Shown here: piece after piece, positions 45,531 through 54,910 of the stretch | Numbering within the stretch: position 1 is the first letter of the stretch | How the letters are laid out: each line of letters opens with the position of its first letter | From: Paragorgia papillata | Lineage: Eukaryota > Cnidaria > Anthozoa > Scleralcyonacea > Coralliidae | Reading direction: 5' to 3' | Length of the DNA stretch: 64,000 nucleotides | Assembly: GCA_035771165.1 (NCBI GenBank) | Contig: JAWNZC010000235.1 | Coordinates: forward strand, 1,110,001-1,174,000 | The notes under the pieces: model-generated | Database searches by the model: none | Told to the model about the DNA's origin: nothing | The model's input: the letters and a program-made list of their open reading frames with translations, nothing else | Made by a program: the position numbers and the translations under genes

Positions 45531-45914
45531 TCAAATCGATTGTCCCAGAGCCTCTTTTCCGCTCGCGTGCGAGGGGTTTGGCTCTGGGGACGAGATTGGA
45601 TTATCCCAGAGTCTCTCGTTTCTCGGGTGGGGAACGTGGGCTCTGGGAACGAGATTGGGTTAGTGATAATCGGCTTTTGAACAACCGGGCCCTGGTAAGT
45701 AATTCCTGGGAAAATACCTTAATGATATTTTTAAATCATTAAAAGGACTTGCATAAATTAGGCGCTGTTTACATGAAGCGGATTGACATTGACAATCCAA
45801 TCGGATCGAAAAACGCGAGTGAAGTCAATCCGGGCACATATGTTTACTTGGAGAATCCGATTTGCTTGGAACATTGTTTTCGGTTTTGGAATAAAGAAAT
45901 ACCAAATGGTTTTC

Positions 45915-45942
45915 CGTGTTTGGATACTCTGATCCAAACACG
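45915..45942. repeat. 28-bp dyad site 1 (11-bp arms, 6-bp spacer)
   Basis: CGTGTTTGGAT, spacer ACTCTG, ATCCAAACACG: perfectly inverted arms around a 6-bp asymmetric spacer, the layout of a tyrosine recombinase core site. Other copies: 46031-46058 (inverted), 47792-47819 (direct), and in the second unit 47889-47916, 48005-48032 and 49766-49793. Confidence 0.8.
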
Positions 45943-46030
45943 CGGGAAATTGCGAGACTGGAGAAAAGCGTAACAAAACACGAGCCGTAGGCGAGTGTTT
46001 TTAGCTTTTCGAAAGTCGAGCAATTTCCCA

Positions 46031-46058
46031 AGTGTTTGGATCAGAGTATCCAAACACG
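46031..46058. repeat. 28-bp dyad site 2 (inverted orientation)
   Basis: AGTGTTTGGAT, spacer CAGAGT, ATCCAAACACG. The spacer is the reverse complement of that in site 1. It forms the inner arm of the terminal palindrome. Confidence 0.8.
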
Positions 46059-46293
46059 GAAAACCATTTGGTATTTCTTTTATAAAATAACAACAGATAA
46101 AAAGCAATATAACAACAGATAAAAAGCAATAAACTTTATTAAAACAATTTGATAAATATATCAATTCTCCCAAAGTGTCAACTAACCCTGTCGAGCAAAT
46201 CGAGCCTCGAGGGAAGCATGATGTTTATTTAACATTAATAGAGCATTTTAAGCCGTTGCAAGTAACTGTCAAGTGGGGAAAACAAGTTCAAAA

Positions 46294-47761
46294 TCACTGC
46301 TGCAGATGGAAATTTACATTTACATTCCCAATGGAGCAACTGCTAAACAGGGAACCAAACTGAGGGAGATTTTCGATCTGAATGTTTGAAGTCTGCGAAG
46401 TGATCGTTGTTGTTGGGGCATTTGACTCGGAATTGGAAGCAAGCTGAAGGACGCGTCTTCGTTTTGCTGCTTGATGCCCATCTGAACATTCACCACCAAG
46501 AGCTTGTGAGAGCACATCGCTGCAACGCTTGAGTTGTGATGTTGATGGTCTTCGGTTGTAATGCTGAAGCGACTGCTCGTTTCGGTGGCCTGAAATAGAC
46601 ATGATGTGCCGGTTGGTCAAGCCAGCATCGGACCAAAGGGTAATGGATGTTGCTCTCACACAGTGGTTAGTGTAGATGGTAGACAAGCCAGCAGCTGAAC
46701 TGATGATTTTCATCATATCGCCGAGCTTATTTACACCGAGAGGACGATTTTCGTACCAGACGATATCGGCCGACGACCACTGGCGCTTCGGATACTGAAA
46801 AAAGGCTTCGCAGGATGGATTTAGCTTGGAGATGTAAAGCTTCAGGGCGCTGTAGCCATCATTTTGTTGTGGGGTTTTGTACATTCGTCCCATATGCTTG
46901 AAGCTTTCTGTGTCATTTATTCCACCTGGATGGTTTTTCGATGATTCACAATGGGCCATCGTTATATACTCTTCGCCAGTCGGATCTTTAGCGAACACGA
47001 AGCTTTGTTTTGTTAAATTTCTTTGACCTTCGCGACCTCGACGACACCAGAAGAGGGTTGTGTGAAACCATACATTTCTCTGCAATCCAAGGGGATTGGA
47101 ACAGTCGAGTACATCACTGATCTTCAGCTTTACCAGGTCTTCAGCCTCAAGCGCAGGTTTGTGTTTCACGCTTTGTTTACCTTGTTGTTTCAACGATTTT
47201 ATCTTAGCGTTGAGCAAAATGTTGGACCTTTTGAATGTCGGGTTTCCTGCTATTGTTATGCCTTTGTTATGCGGTGGCCCGTTAAGAAACCTCTCCAAAC
47301 CATTTCGTATTCCCAGAAGTGTGGACCTGCTGTAGTCTTTTCCGTCCTGGGTTTTTATTTCAGCGTAAAACAAACGCAGGTTGTTGTCCAACGTCTCGCT
47401 GTCCATTTCATTTAACTTAGTCAATACATTGCGATGTTCAGCCCATTCTTCAAAATGTAAACGTTTAAATATTAGGTTCTGTGTGAGCATTAAAGTGATA
47501 CTAGAATTTAAATTTCAATATTTTGTATTTAATTTTTGTTAAAGAGAATAAAAGTTTTATAAGTTTCGTACCTTTAAAAATGTTGAGGGCGTAAATTGTT
47601 TTGTACTTTGTACTCTGGGCTTGTGAGTTCTCGACCAACTCGTCTAATTCTTCCTCAGTTGTACTAACAAACCTTTGCTTACTGTTTCTGTTATTTTCGC
47701 TTTTATTAAATATATTCTCATCTACAATATCCAAACTTGAAAGAAAATTATTGTCCGACAT
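46294..47761 (-). CDS. Crypton tyrosine recombinase, copy 1 (two exons)
   Basis: I infer two exons. Exon 1 (47761-47572) starts MSDNNFLSSLD and runs to YALNIFK. The intron of 124 nt has donor GTACGAAAC and acceptor TTTTGAAG. Exon 2 (47447-46294) continues EWAEHRN. Joined, they give 447 aa in frame and restore the NIFKEWAEHRN pattern usual in this family. The N-terminal SAM-like core-binding region is about 50-120. The catalytic domain contains the RRGREGQ arginine cluster (about 199-202), NHCVRAT (H325, R328), GHRNEQS (H351) and HYNRR (Y360). These are the R-H-R-H-Y residues of tyrosine recombinases as found in animal Cryptons. All catalytic residues seem present, so the enzyme may be active. 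Without splicing, a 398-aa ORF from 47490 retains the catalytic part. Confidence 0.85.
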
Positions 47762-47791
47762 TTTTTAAAAACCGCTGTGGCGGGAAATTTC

Positions 47792-47819
47792 CGTGTTTGG
47801 ATACTCTGATCCAAACATG
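47792..47819. repeat. 28-bp dyad site 3 (direct orientation)
   Basis: CGTGTTTGGAT, ACTCTG, ATCCAAACATG: one arm mismatch relative to site 1. It lies 27 bp upstream of the recombinase ATG and could double as a promoter operator. Confidence 0.8.
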
Positions 47820-47863
47820 GGTATTGACCAATCAGCGCACGCGTAGTATACATGTTATTTTAT

Positions 47864-49837
47864 AATAAAGAAATACCAAATGGTTTTCCGTGTTTGGATA
47901 CTCTGATCCAAACACGCGGGAAATTGCGAGACTGGAGAAAAGCGTAACAAAACACGAGCCGTAGGCGAGTGTTTTTAGCTTTTCGAAAGTCGAGCAATTT
48001 CCCAAGTGTTTGGATCAGAGTATCCAAACACGGAAAACCATTTGGTATTTCTTTTATAAAATAACAACAGATAAAAAGCAATATAACAACAGATAAAAAG
48101 CAATAAACTTTATTAAAACAATTTGATAAATATATCAATTCTCCCAAAGTGTCAACTAACCCTGTCGAGCAAATCGAGCCTCGAGGGAAGCATGATGTTT
48201 ATTTAACATTAATAGAGCATTTTAAGCCGTTGCAAGTAACTGTCAAGTGGGGAAAACAAGTTCAAAATCACTGCTGCAGATGGAAATTTACATTTACATT
48301 CCCAATGGAGCAACTGCTAAACAGGGAACCAAACTGAGGGAGATTTTCGATCTGAATGTTTGAAGTCTGCGAAGTGATCGTTGTTGTTGGGGCATTTGAC
48401 TCGGAATTGGAAGCAAGCTGAAGGACGCGTCTTCGTTTTGCTGCTTGATGCCCATCTGAACATTCACCACCAAGAGCTTGTGAGAGCACATCGCTGCAAC
48501 GCTTGAGTTGTGATGTTGATGGTCTTCGGTTGTAATGCTGAAGCGACTGCTCGTTTCGGTGGCCTGAAATAGACATGATGTGCCGGTTGGTCAAGCCAGC
48601 ATCGGACCAAAGGGTAATGGATGTTGCTCTCACACAGTGGTTAGTGTAGATGGTAGACAAGCCAGCAGCTGAACTGATGATTTTCATCATATCGCCGAGC
48701 TTATTTACACCGAGAGGACGATTTTCGTACCAGACGATATCGGCCGACGACCACTGGCGCTTCGGATACTGAAAAAAGGCTTCGCAGGATGGATTTAGCT
48801 TGGAGATGTAAAGCTTCAGGGCGCTGTAGCCATCATTTTGTTGTGGGGTTTTGTACATTCGTCCCATATGCTTGAAGCTTTCTGTGTCATTTATTCCACC
48901 TGGATGGTTTTTCGATGATTCACAATGGGCCATCGTTATATACTCTTCGCCAGTCGGATCTTTAGCGAACACGAAGCTTTGTTTTGTTAAATTTCTTTGA
49001 CCTTCGCGACCTCGACGACACCAGAAGAGGGTTGTGTGAAACCATACATTTCTCTGCAATCCAAGGGGATTGGAACAGTCGAGTACATCACTGATCTTCA
49101 GCTTTACCAGGTCTTCAGCCTCAAGCGCAGGTTTGTGTTTCACGCTTTGTTTACCTTGTTGTTTCAACGATTTTATCTTAGCGTTGAGCAAAATGTTGGA
49201 CCTTTTGAATGTCGGGTTTCCTGCTATTGTTATGCCTTTGTTATGCGGTGGCCCGTTAAGAAACCTCTCCAAACCATTTCGTATTCCCAGAAGTGTGGAC
49301 CTGCTGTAGTCTTTTCCGTCCTGGGTTTTTATTTCAGCGTAAAACAAACGCAGGTTGTTGTCCAACGTCTCGCTGTCCATTTCATTTAACTTAGTCAATA
49401 CATTGCGATGTTCAGCCCATTCTTCAAAATGTAAACGTTTAAATATTAGGTTCTGTGTGAGCATTAAAGTGATACTAGAATTTAAATTTCAATATTTTGT
49501 ATTTAATTTTTGTTAAAGAGAATAAAAGTTTTATAAGTTTCGTACCTTTAAAAATGTTGAGGGCGTAAATTGTTTTGTACTTTGTACTCTGGGCTTGTGA
49601 GTTCTCGACCAACTCGTCTAATTCTTCCTCAGTTGTACTAACAAACCTTTGCTTACTGTTTCTGTTATTTTCGCTTTTATTAAATATATTCTCATCTACA
49701 ATATCCAAACTTGAAAGAAAATTATTGTCCGACATTTTTTAAAAACCGCTGTGGCGGGAAATTTCCGTGTTTGGATACTCTGATCCAAACATGGGTATTG
49801 ACCAATCAGCGCACGCGTAGTATACATGTTATTTTAT
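47864..49837 (-). mobile_element. Crypton element, tandem copy 2
   Basis: I see no differences from copy 1: translations in several frames match residue for residue. The AA at 49838-49839 completes the right junction with 'cactgtattctg'. At the internal junction GTTATTTTATAA (47854-47865) extends the terminal palindrome, its mirror TTATAAAATAAC lying at 48054-48065. Confidence 0.9.
48268..49735 (-). CDS. Crypton tyrosine recombinase, copy 2 (two exons)
   Basis: Identical in protein to the gene at 46294-47761. Exon 1 is 49735-49546 and exon 2 is 49421-48268, with the same 124-nt intron. The catalytic arginine cluster, NHCVRAT, GHRNEQS and HYNRR are all present. Having two intact identical copies means either very recent duplication or an assembly duplicate. 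Both genes point toward the terminal palindrome on their left. Confidence 0.85.
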
Positions 49838-50621
49838 AACACTGTATTCTGTGCTTCCCTCAATGTCTGCCATTTAGCACGACTCGCACCAACTTCACTC
49901 ATGCGTATCAAGTCATTTTCAAGTCAAACCGTGTTTAGATGAATCAGATTGGAGACATTAAAGTCGATTCAAGCTTGAATCTCAAGTCAATCCACTCCAC
50001 TGCATGCGTGGATTGACTTCAGCATGCATCCGTTCCGGTCAGATCGAAAACTTTCAATCTTCTTCACGAGTTCATGTAAACAAAACAAGGAGACAACATG
50101 TTTCAATCAGTTTTGCTTTATGAAAACAGGGTCTTACATTCATGCATAAAATCTGTTCTAACCCGGGAAAAAACCCAAATCACAATTTCAACGGAGAAAA
50201 CATTACTAGAGTTTCACGTAACCGTTGCAATTTTTCATATACAAGGTGAAATTTTGCAAACACATGTGTCACAAATGATCATTGGAGAAACATCTTAACA
50301 CTTTGAAGCCTGACGAGTCTTTAAGGTTTATTGTGGCTAAAGCCAAACAATTTTATTCAGCATAGGGAGAGGTCCAGGCCTCAAAGTGTTAATGACATTT
50401 TTTTACAGTCATTAGGAACAAGGTCAAACAATTTGACCGGATATTTTCCCACCTTGATCCTACCCAGTATTAACCATTGTTGACGAATAATGTGGCGTGT
50501 TAACAATTACCCAGAAGGTAACGATGTGAACTTTGCCAAATCACAATACTGACTAATGGCCATTTACATGGACAAACGTTGTCCCATCCTGGGGGAGCCA
50601 ACTTTGTGTTCATTTTACTAA

Positions 50622-50741
50622 GGCCCGTTCCAAACGCCGCTCTTCTCATGCGCCGAACCTAATGCAAATCAGCATAAACAAAGGATTTAGGTCATTATCA
50701 TTAGGTTCGGCACATAAGAAGAGCGGCGTTTGGAACAGGCC
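50622..50741. mobile_element. 120-bp MITE nested in the Harbinger-like MITE, TAA TSD
   Basis: GGCCCGTTCCAAACGCCGCT faces AGCGGCGTTTGGAACAGGCC, with TAA at 50619-50621 and 50742-50744. 'cgaacctaatg' is mirrored as 'cattaggttcg'. Confidence 0.92.
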
Positions 50742-50899
50742 TAATTAGTCTCGACAGCGAGCGTTTACATGAGGAATTTCATATTTGTCTCGGGTAGTAG
50801 GGTCACCCTGGGGTAGGGTCACCCTCTTTACGAGGTAGGGTTACCCTAGGGGGCGAGATAAAGTTGACTCGCCTACCCGAGGCAAAACTGCGAAACAAA

Positions 50900-51032
50900 A
50901 TGGCGGCAGAAAGTGAAACAATTGATAGAGCAGCAAATACGAAGCGAAAAAAATGGTCTTGGTCTCCAACAATGGTTGAAAACCTGATAATTGGCCTGAA
51001 GAAGTATAAAAGCTTCTGTGAGTTTAATTCTA
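50900..51032 (+). pseudogene. Myb/SANT-like fragment in a Harbinger-like MITE
   Basis: The frame starts MAAESETIDRAANTKRKK and continues WSWSPTMVENLIIGLKKYKS, then FCEFNSIV and a stop. W...MVE.L..L..YKS is the start of the Myb/SANT-like DNA-binding domain typical of PIF/Harbinger accessory proteins and their relatives. The frame breaks where the family continues with a DF..D segment. A GTGAGT at 51018 could alternatively be a splice donor. Its presence supports assigning these 'tttacatg' MITEs to Harbinger. Confidence 0.55.
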
Positions 51033-51239
51033 TCGTTTAATTCTAACAGTACAGTTACAGTTTCTTCCCGACGATCAGCTATCTTAAATTAGATGCATTA
51101 AACTATACCCAGTCCTCCAGGCTTAAATCGATTCAGAAGTCATAATCTAATTCCTCATGTAAACACACGACGAAGTTGTCTCGGGGGTAGGGTGTCCCTC
51201 TTACCCGAGCCAACTTTTAGTCCATGTAAACAGGCCCTA

Positions 51240-52465
51240 TATAATTAACTTTCTTCGTTCAAATTTCTAATATATTGATCAAAATTAGACCAGTCATAGT
51301 ATTGAATCAGGTTTTGTTTAATATTTCATCATGTTTACGAATATTACATGAATCAAGACACATTAATGTCAACATTGCATGTATTTGAAAATATTATACA
51401 AGTTTGAGTGTTTCGATTTTAAGACGTTGTCTCTGCTTTGAACAAAACAACCAAGCGTTATATACATGTGTATTTTATTAGCAATTCTAGACCATTAACT
51501 GAAGGTTTTATGCCATGTAAACTGTTCGTGAATTGTTTATCTATTTTTGCTTCAGAGACTGTCTCCAGAGGGATGTCAAAATACAACCAAATTCTCTCGT
51601 CTGGCTCCATCATTAAACAATCATGTTGAAGTTGGGACGGATGGTCTGTCTGACAACCCACTGTCGCCAGATGCATGCATGTACATAACAGGCGTTTATC
51701 TCGGATAAACCAAGCATCCATCGGTGAAAACTATAAGACATGCGGTACACAAATTTTAAATAACTATATATAGAGGATACGAGCAAGTATATTATATATT
51801 CACGAGCGTTTGTGTTACACTATTGAGTTAACTTACGTCTTTTATTTCCACGAGATCTTGATAGCTTCGACGTATATTCTCCATAGTAAGTTCTCTCCAA
51901 GGTGTTGTGTTCTCTCTCTAAAGTGTTCTCCGCATGTACTCCAACTATAGTATGTACTCCAACTATAGTATAGAAAAACTCGTTCTCTGTTTGCCCTATT
52001 TTGTTTGCCAGTGCCTATACTCTGTATAGTTAGTTATGCGCATAGTTAGTTACGGTTGAGTCAATTTATTTAACTGTTTTGCTAGATTCGAAACATCACA
52101 ATAACAGTTTTTCAATACCAAGGCAGAAATGTTGGATGAAACTTGTTCGGTCTAAGACTTCAGCAGTCGGTCTTTAATCACTTTTTGACGGTGACTTATT
52201 AGAAATCTCTCTTCCTCACCAATGTCGGTATAGGCATAGCAAGTTTACACAAATTTCCTCTAGAGTCTTTGCTCCTTTCGCTTTTTGAGTTGGACAAAAG
52301 GTTGAAAAGCTTTGCCTTTTGATCCAGGTGACTGGCTGACTTTGTAGCAGCGATCAGATGTGGCTGCAGACAAGTCTGACATCTGTGGTGAATCGTGATC
52401 GTAAATAGGTTCACCAGTATGAAGTATGCACCACATTCAGCCTTCGATTTAGGCGTCTTGTTCAT
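51240..52465. other. Intergenic stretch, no recognised gene
   Basis: A short tandem 'tactccaactatagtatg' lies at 51939-51970. Open frames (for example 52465-52199, minus) have no recognisable domain. Confidence 0.35.
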
Positions 52466-52514
52466 ATTTCAATAACACGGTTGAGTGATTGAATTGAAAC
52501 GTTGCTATATTCTT

Positions 52515-52680
52515 GGTTTTCATCCGACGTCACGGCGGCCATGTTGGTTCACAGAAACAATGAAATCCGGCATATTACTGCACAATCTTTATATCCTATG
52601 GGAATTTAACTCAATTCTTATTCAAACATTTCGTATTGTTTCACAACCCCAACGGGGCCACCGATCACGTGAGTGAAAAC
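52515..52680. mobile_element. MITE, GTTTTCAT / GTGAAAAC termini
   Basis: It shares 'gacgtcacggcggccat', 'tttcgtattgtttcac' and 'ccaccgatcacgtgagtg' with the element at 9517-9681. Confidence 0.65.
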
Positions 52681-53003
52681 GATCATTGGATAATTCGTTC
52701 ATTATACTAAAATCTCAAACTCATTAATAATTCATGAGGAAAACACAAAGGAAATCAGTACCGTGTCTGTGGTTTGGATATCGGAGGAAGAAATTACATA
52801 AATTAAGGGAACTTTTACCTTGAATTTCTCTTCAAATACTGATTTGTTTGAGATGCTATATCACACACTCGGAGGAGTGTTTCACCAGGAAATCCAAAAA
52901 CTTCGAAGTTTGTTCAAAAATTCAACAAACGTCTCAGTGTTTGGATATCCTGATGAAACACTCCTCCTCGTGTATGATATATTACATACAATGTGTTCAT
53001 AGG

Positions 53004-53424
53004 GCCTGTTCACATGAGGCGAGTTATCTCAGGGGGTAGGGTTATCCCTATCCCCCGAGATAACTCGGTGTTAGTTTATTTCCATGTTAAAAAAGTAAAC
53101 CGTTCACATGAGACCGAGGTAACTCGGGGGATAGGGATAACTCGGTCGGAGTGATAGGGTAACCCTAGCCCCCGAGTTATCCCTACCTCCATGTGAACGC
53201 TTTCACCCGAGTTATCTCGGGGGGTAGGGTCAACTTAAGCATGCGTATTTATGCTGTTGCTTGGGATAACTCGGGGTGAAGCGATCACATGAAGCTAGGG
53301 TTATCTCGGGGGCCAGGGACAACTCGGTAGTTGCGTTTTATCATGTGAAATAGGGTCAACTTTGACCCTAGCCCCCGAGTTATCCCTACCCCCCGAGATA
53401 ACCCAGTCTCGTGTGAACAGCCCC
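53004..53424. mobile_element. Harbinger-like MITE with degenerate 'gagttatctcgggggtaggg' repeats
   Basis: 'gggcctgttcacatga' faces 'cgtgtgaacagcccc'; ATA borders both ends. Almost the whole interior is made of alternating 'ccccgagttatccctac' motifs and their reverse complements, so it could fold into several alternative hairpins. Confidence 0.75.
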
Positions 53425-53520
53425 ATAGTGACCGTGCAACGTGCACAAAAATGCATAAAGGCGAACAAAAAGATGGAACAAAGACTTTAGTTGAGCTTCC
53501 AGACCATATTTTGAATGACT

Positions 53521-54118
53521 ATGTTTTGAGCAAAGGGTAATTCAACAAAAACTGGGACCACCAGCTAGAAAACAGGTGCTTAATTTATAAAGTACGCGAC
53601 ACGTATCTGCCAAACTTGTGACATTTGTAAGTGGCAGAACCGGTTTTCTATAGCCAAATTATTACTTTCACGAACGTTTTATTTAAAAGAAATGTGTTTC
53701 AACAAAAACGAAAGATGTCCCGAGATTATTCTTTAATTTTGTTTCCGAAATATCGTTTCTTTTGCCTTTAGTGCATGAGCAATGCAACGGCCCGCAAAAT
53801 CAGGAGAGTTGATCACAAATGCATGCACAGCTGGACAAAATTATCAAAAGTTTCAACTTTCCCGTAATGTTTTTAGAATCTAACTAAAGTTTTATTAGAA
53901 GTTTTATATTTTATTTGAATTCCTACATCTCAAAGTCTATTTCACTATCGTTTTCATTTGTGAGTATTTTTTCATTTAAACACATTACAAGCTGAGCAGA
54001 GTCAGGGGGTGTTTACATGAGACTCGCACTCAGGGCGAACTAAATTTTGCATTTTGGTTTTTGTTTACATGAGGTCGGCCTTGAAATTATATGGCCTTGG
54101 TTCCTCTGTTGCTTCAAG
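53521..54118. other. Intergenic stretch
   Basis: No gene is seen. 54007-54080 has two 'gtttacatga' termini of Harbinger-like elements without visible partners. Confidence 0.35.
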
Positions 54119-54126
54119 ACTCGTAT

Positions 54127-54545
54127 CAATCTCGTTCCCAGATCCCACGTTCCCCACCCGGGAAACGAGAGACTCTGGGATAATCCGTTCAAATCACACG
54201 ATTCTTGTTATTCCGGTATGAGGTACGCATGCGTAAATATCCGAGCGGAATCTGGATAGTATGTTCTCCTTGTTTGACTTTACCCCAAACAAGTCAATGG
54301 GGTTGCTGGCGAAGCTCGAATTACAGCATCTACACACATACAGCGAAGATATCGATCGCGGCAACGTCTTCACTGGAGTCTTGTCGTGCGACATCTTTGT
54401 TATTTTGGTTTTATTAATTCTACTTCCGGTCACTTCAGACCAACTCATGCTCACTATTCAGCCAATAACGTAACGATTTGAAACGGATTATCCCAGATTC
54501 TCTCATTTCCCGGGTGGGGAACGTGGGCTCTGGGAACGAGATTGG
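54127..54545. mobile_element. Solo MITE of the CCAATCTCG family with CxxC exon, 8-bp TSD
   Basis: 'caatctcgttcccaga' faces 'tctgggaacgagattgg'. The flanks ACTCGTAT (54119-54126) and ATTCGTAT (54546-54553) match at 7 of 8. It carries the zinc-finger exon in the opposite orientation to the 40.4-kb copy, and shows the intact 'ggattatcccaga' that the inner element at 40725 interrupted. Confidence 0.9.
54194..54394 (-). CDS. CxxC zinc-finger exon, second copy
   Basis: From the ATG at 54394 it reads MSHDKTPVKTLP, then YVCRCCNSSF and IDLFGVKSNKENILSRF, close to the ORF at 40508-40693 but with a slightly longer end (HTGITRIV). Both open frames are uninterrupted. It may be a captured host exon or a transposon DNA-binding domain; the second zinc-ligand pair is missing. 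Confidence 0.45.
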   Translation of the reverse strand: MSHDKTPVKTLPRSISSLYVCRCCNSSFASNPIDLFGVKSNKENILSRFRSDIYACVPHTGITRIV

Positions 54546-54910
54546 ATTCGTATCAATTGTCTTCTGGCTTGTGACCGCCAGAGAAGCATTTTATGTGGAT
54601 GTGACATCAATCTAATTTAACACAACGTATTGAGTTTGAGAAGTGAAAGTGCTTCAGTTTGGTCTAACCAGAGATTAGGCTGGCGTGAACGAATCTCAGG
54701 CCAGACCCATGAAAACGATCTACAGTAAAAACTATATACAACCGACCCAAGTCAGTCCGGAGTTCAATTTTGGCCACCAGTTTATGATGAATGGTACTTG
54801 TGTAACGCCATGAAATACTTAAGGTCAGCGGCTCGGCTTTTGTTCTCCAGTGAATAGAATTTTCAAAACAATTTGGTTTAAATCTTAACAAAGCGACAGC
54901 GCTACAAGAT

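Larger units (their letters stand above)
40725..45598. mobile_element. Inner element of the nested pair with RecQ-like cargo, 8-bp TSD
   Basis: It starts CCAATCTCGTCCCCAGAGCC and ends GGCTCTGGGGACGAGATTG, with 'aatcgattt' near the inner edge of both TIRs. GATTATCC lies at 40717-40724 and 45599-45606. Joining the flanks restores 'ggattatcccaga', exactly as in the sister MITE at 54485. At 4.87 kb it carries helicase remnants (40964-42400), a 5S SINE, a hAT MITE and a hairpin. Belongs to the same family as the outer element. Confidence 0.92.
40366..45657. mobile_element. Outer element of a self-nested TIR pair, 8-bp TSD
   Basis: It starts CCAATCTCGTTTCCAGAGCC and ends GGCTCTGGGAACGAGATTG, flanked by GGTTAGTG at 40358-40365 and 45658-45665. 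Each terminus contains a small stem-loop (the left reads 'cacgttccccaccctgg'). With the inner element removed it is a small MITE like the one at 54127-54545, carrying the CxxC exon. The 8-bp duplication fits hAT, P or KDZ/Zisupton-like elements; no transposase is present to decide. Confidence 0.9.
45890..47863 (-). mobile_element. Crypton element, tandem copy 1
   Basis: This 1,974-bp unit is repeated immediately head to tail at 47864-49837. There are no TIRs or transposase; it encodes a tyrosine recombinase. The left (gene 3') end is a palindrome with arms of about 59 bp (45894-45952 and 46021-46080). Left edge, internal junction and right edge share only the dinucleotide AA. Confidence 0.9.
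45766..50082. mobile_element. 'gtttacatgaa'-TIR MITE split by the Crypton tandem
   Basis: 'tgtttacatgaa' at 45766 is mirrored by 'ttcatgtaaaca' ending at 50082. The two halves (45766-45889 and 49838-50082) share 'gattgac' and 'agtcaatcc' motifs, and joining them at AA gives a plausible MITE of about 370 bp. The outer ends are less well matched than in the 16.6-kb Harbinger-like MITE. Confidence 0.6.
50558..51237. mobile_element. Harbinger-like MITE, GGCC-TTTACATGGAC termini
   Basis: GGCCATTTACATGGAC faces GTCCATGTAAACAGGCC. 'gcgtttacatgagga' inside is mirrored by 'tcctcatgtaaacac'. The interior has repeated 'gtagggtcaccct' motifs, a Myb-like fragment and a nested 120-bp MITE. Confidence 0.75.
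52470..53520. mobile_element. MITE of the AGTCAATCGAG family, split by two insertions
   Basis: 'cacggttgagtgattgaa' and 'gtccagaccatat'-like ends correspond in inverted order to 34980-35268. The elements at 52515-52680 and 53004-53424 interrupt it. Confidence 0.55.

Noticed and set aside
47023..47415. Plus-strand 130-codon ORF in the Crypton (and its copy at 48997)
   Set aside because: It is antisense to the recombinase catalytic domain and has no independent domain.
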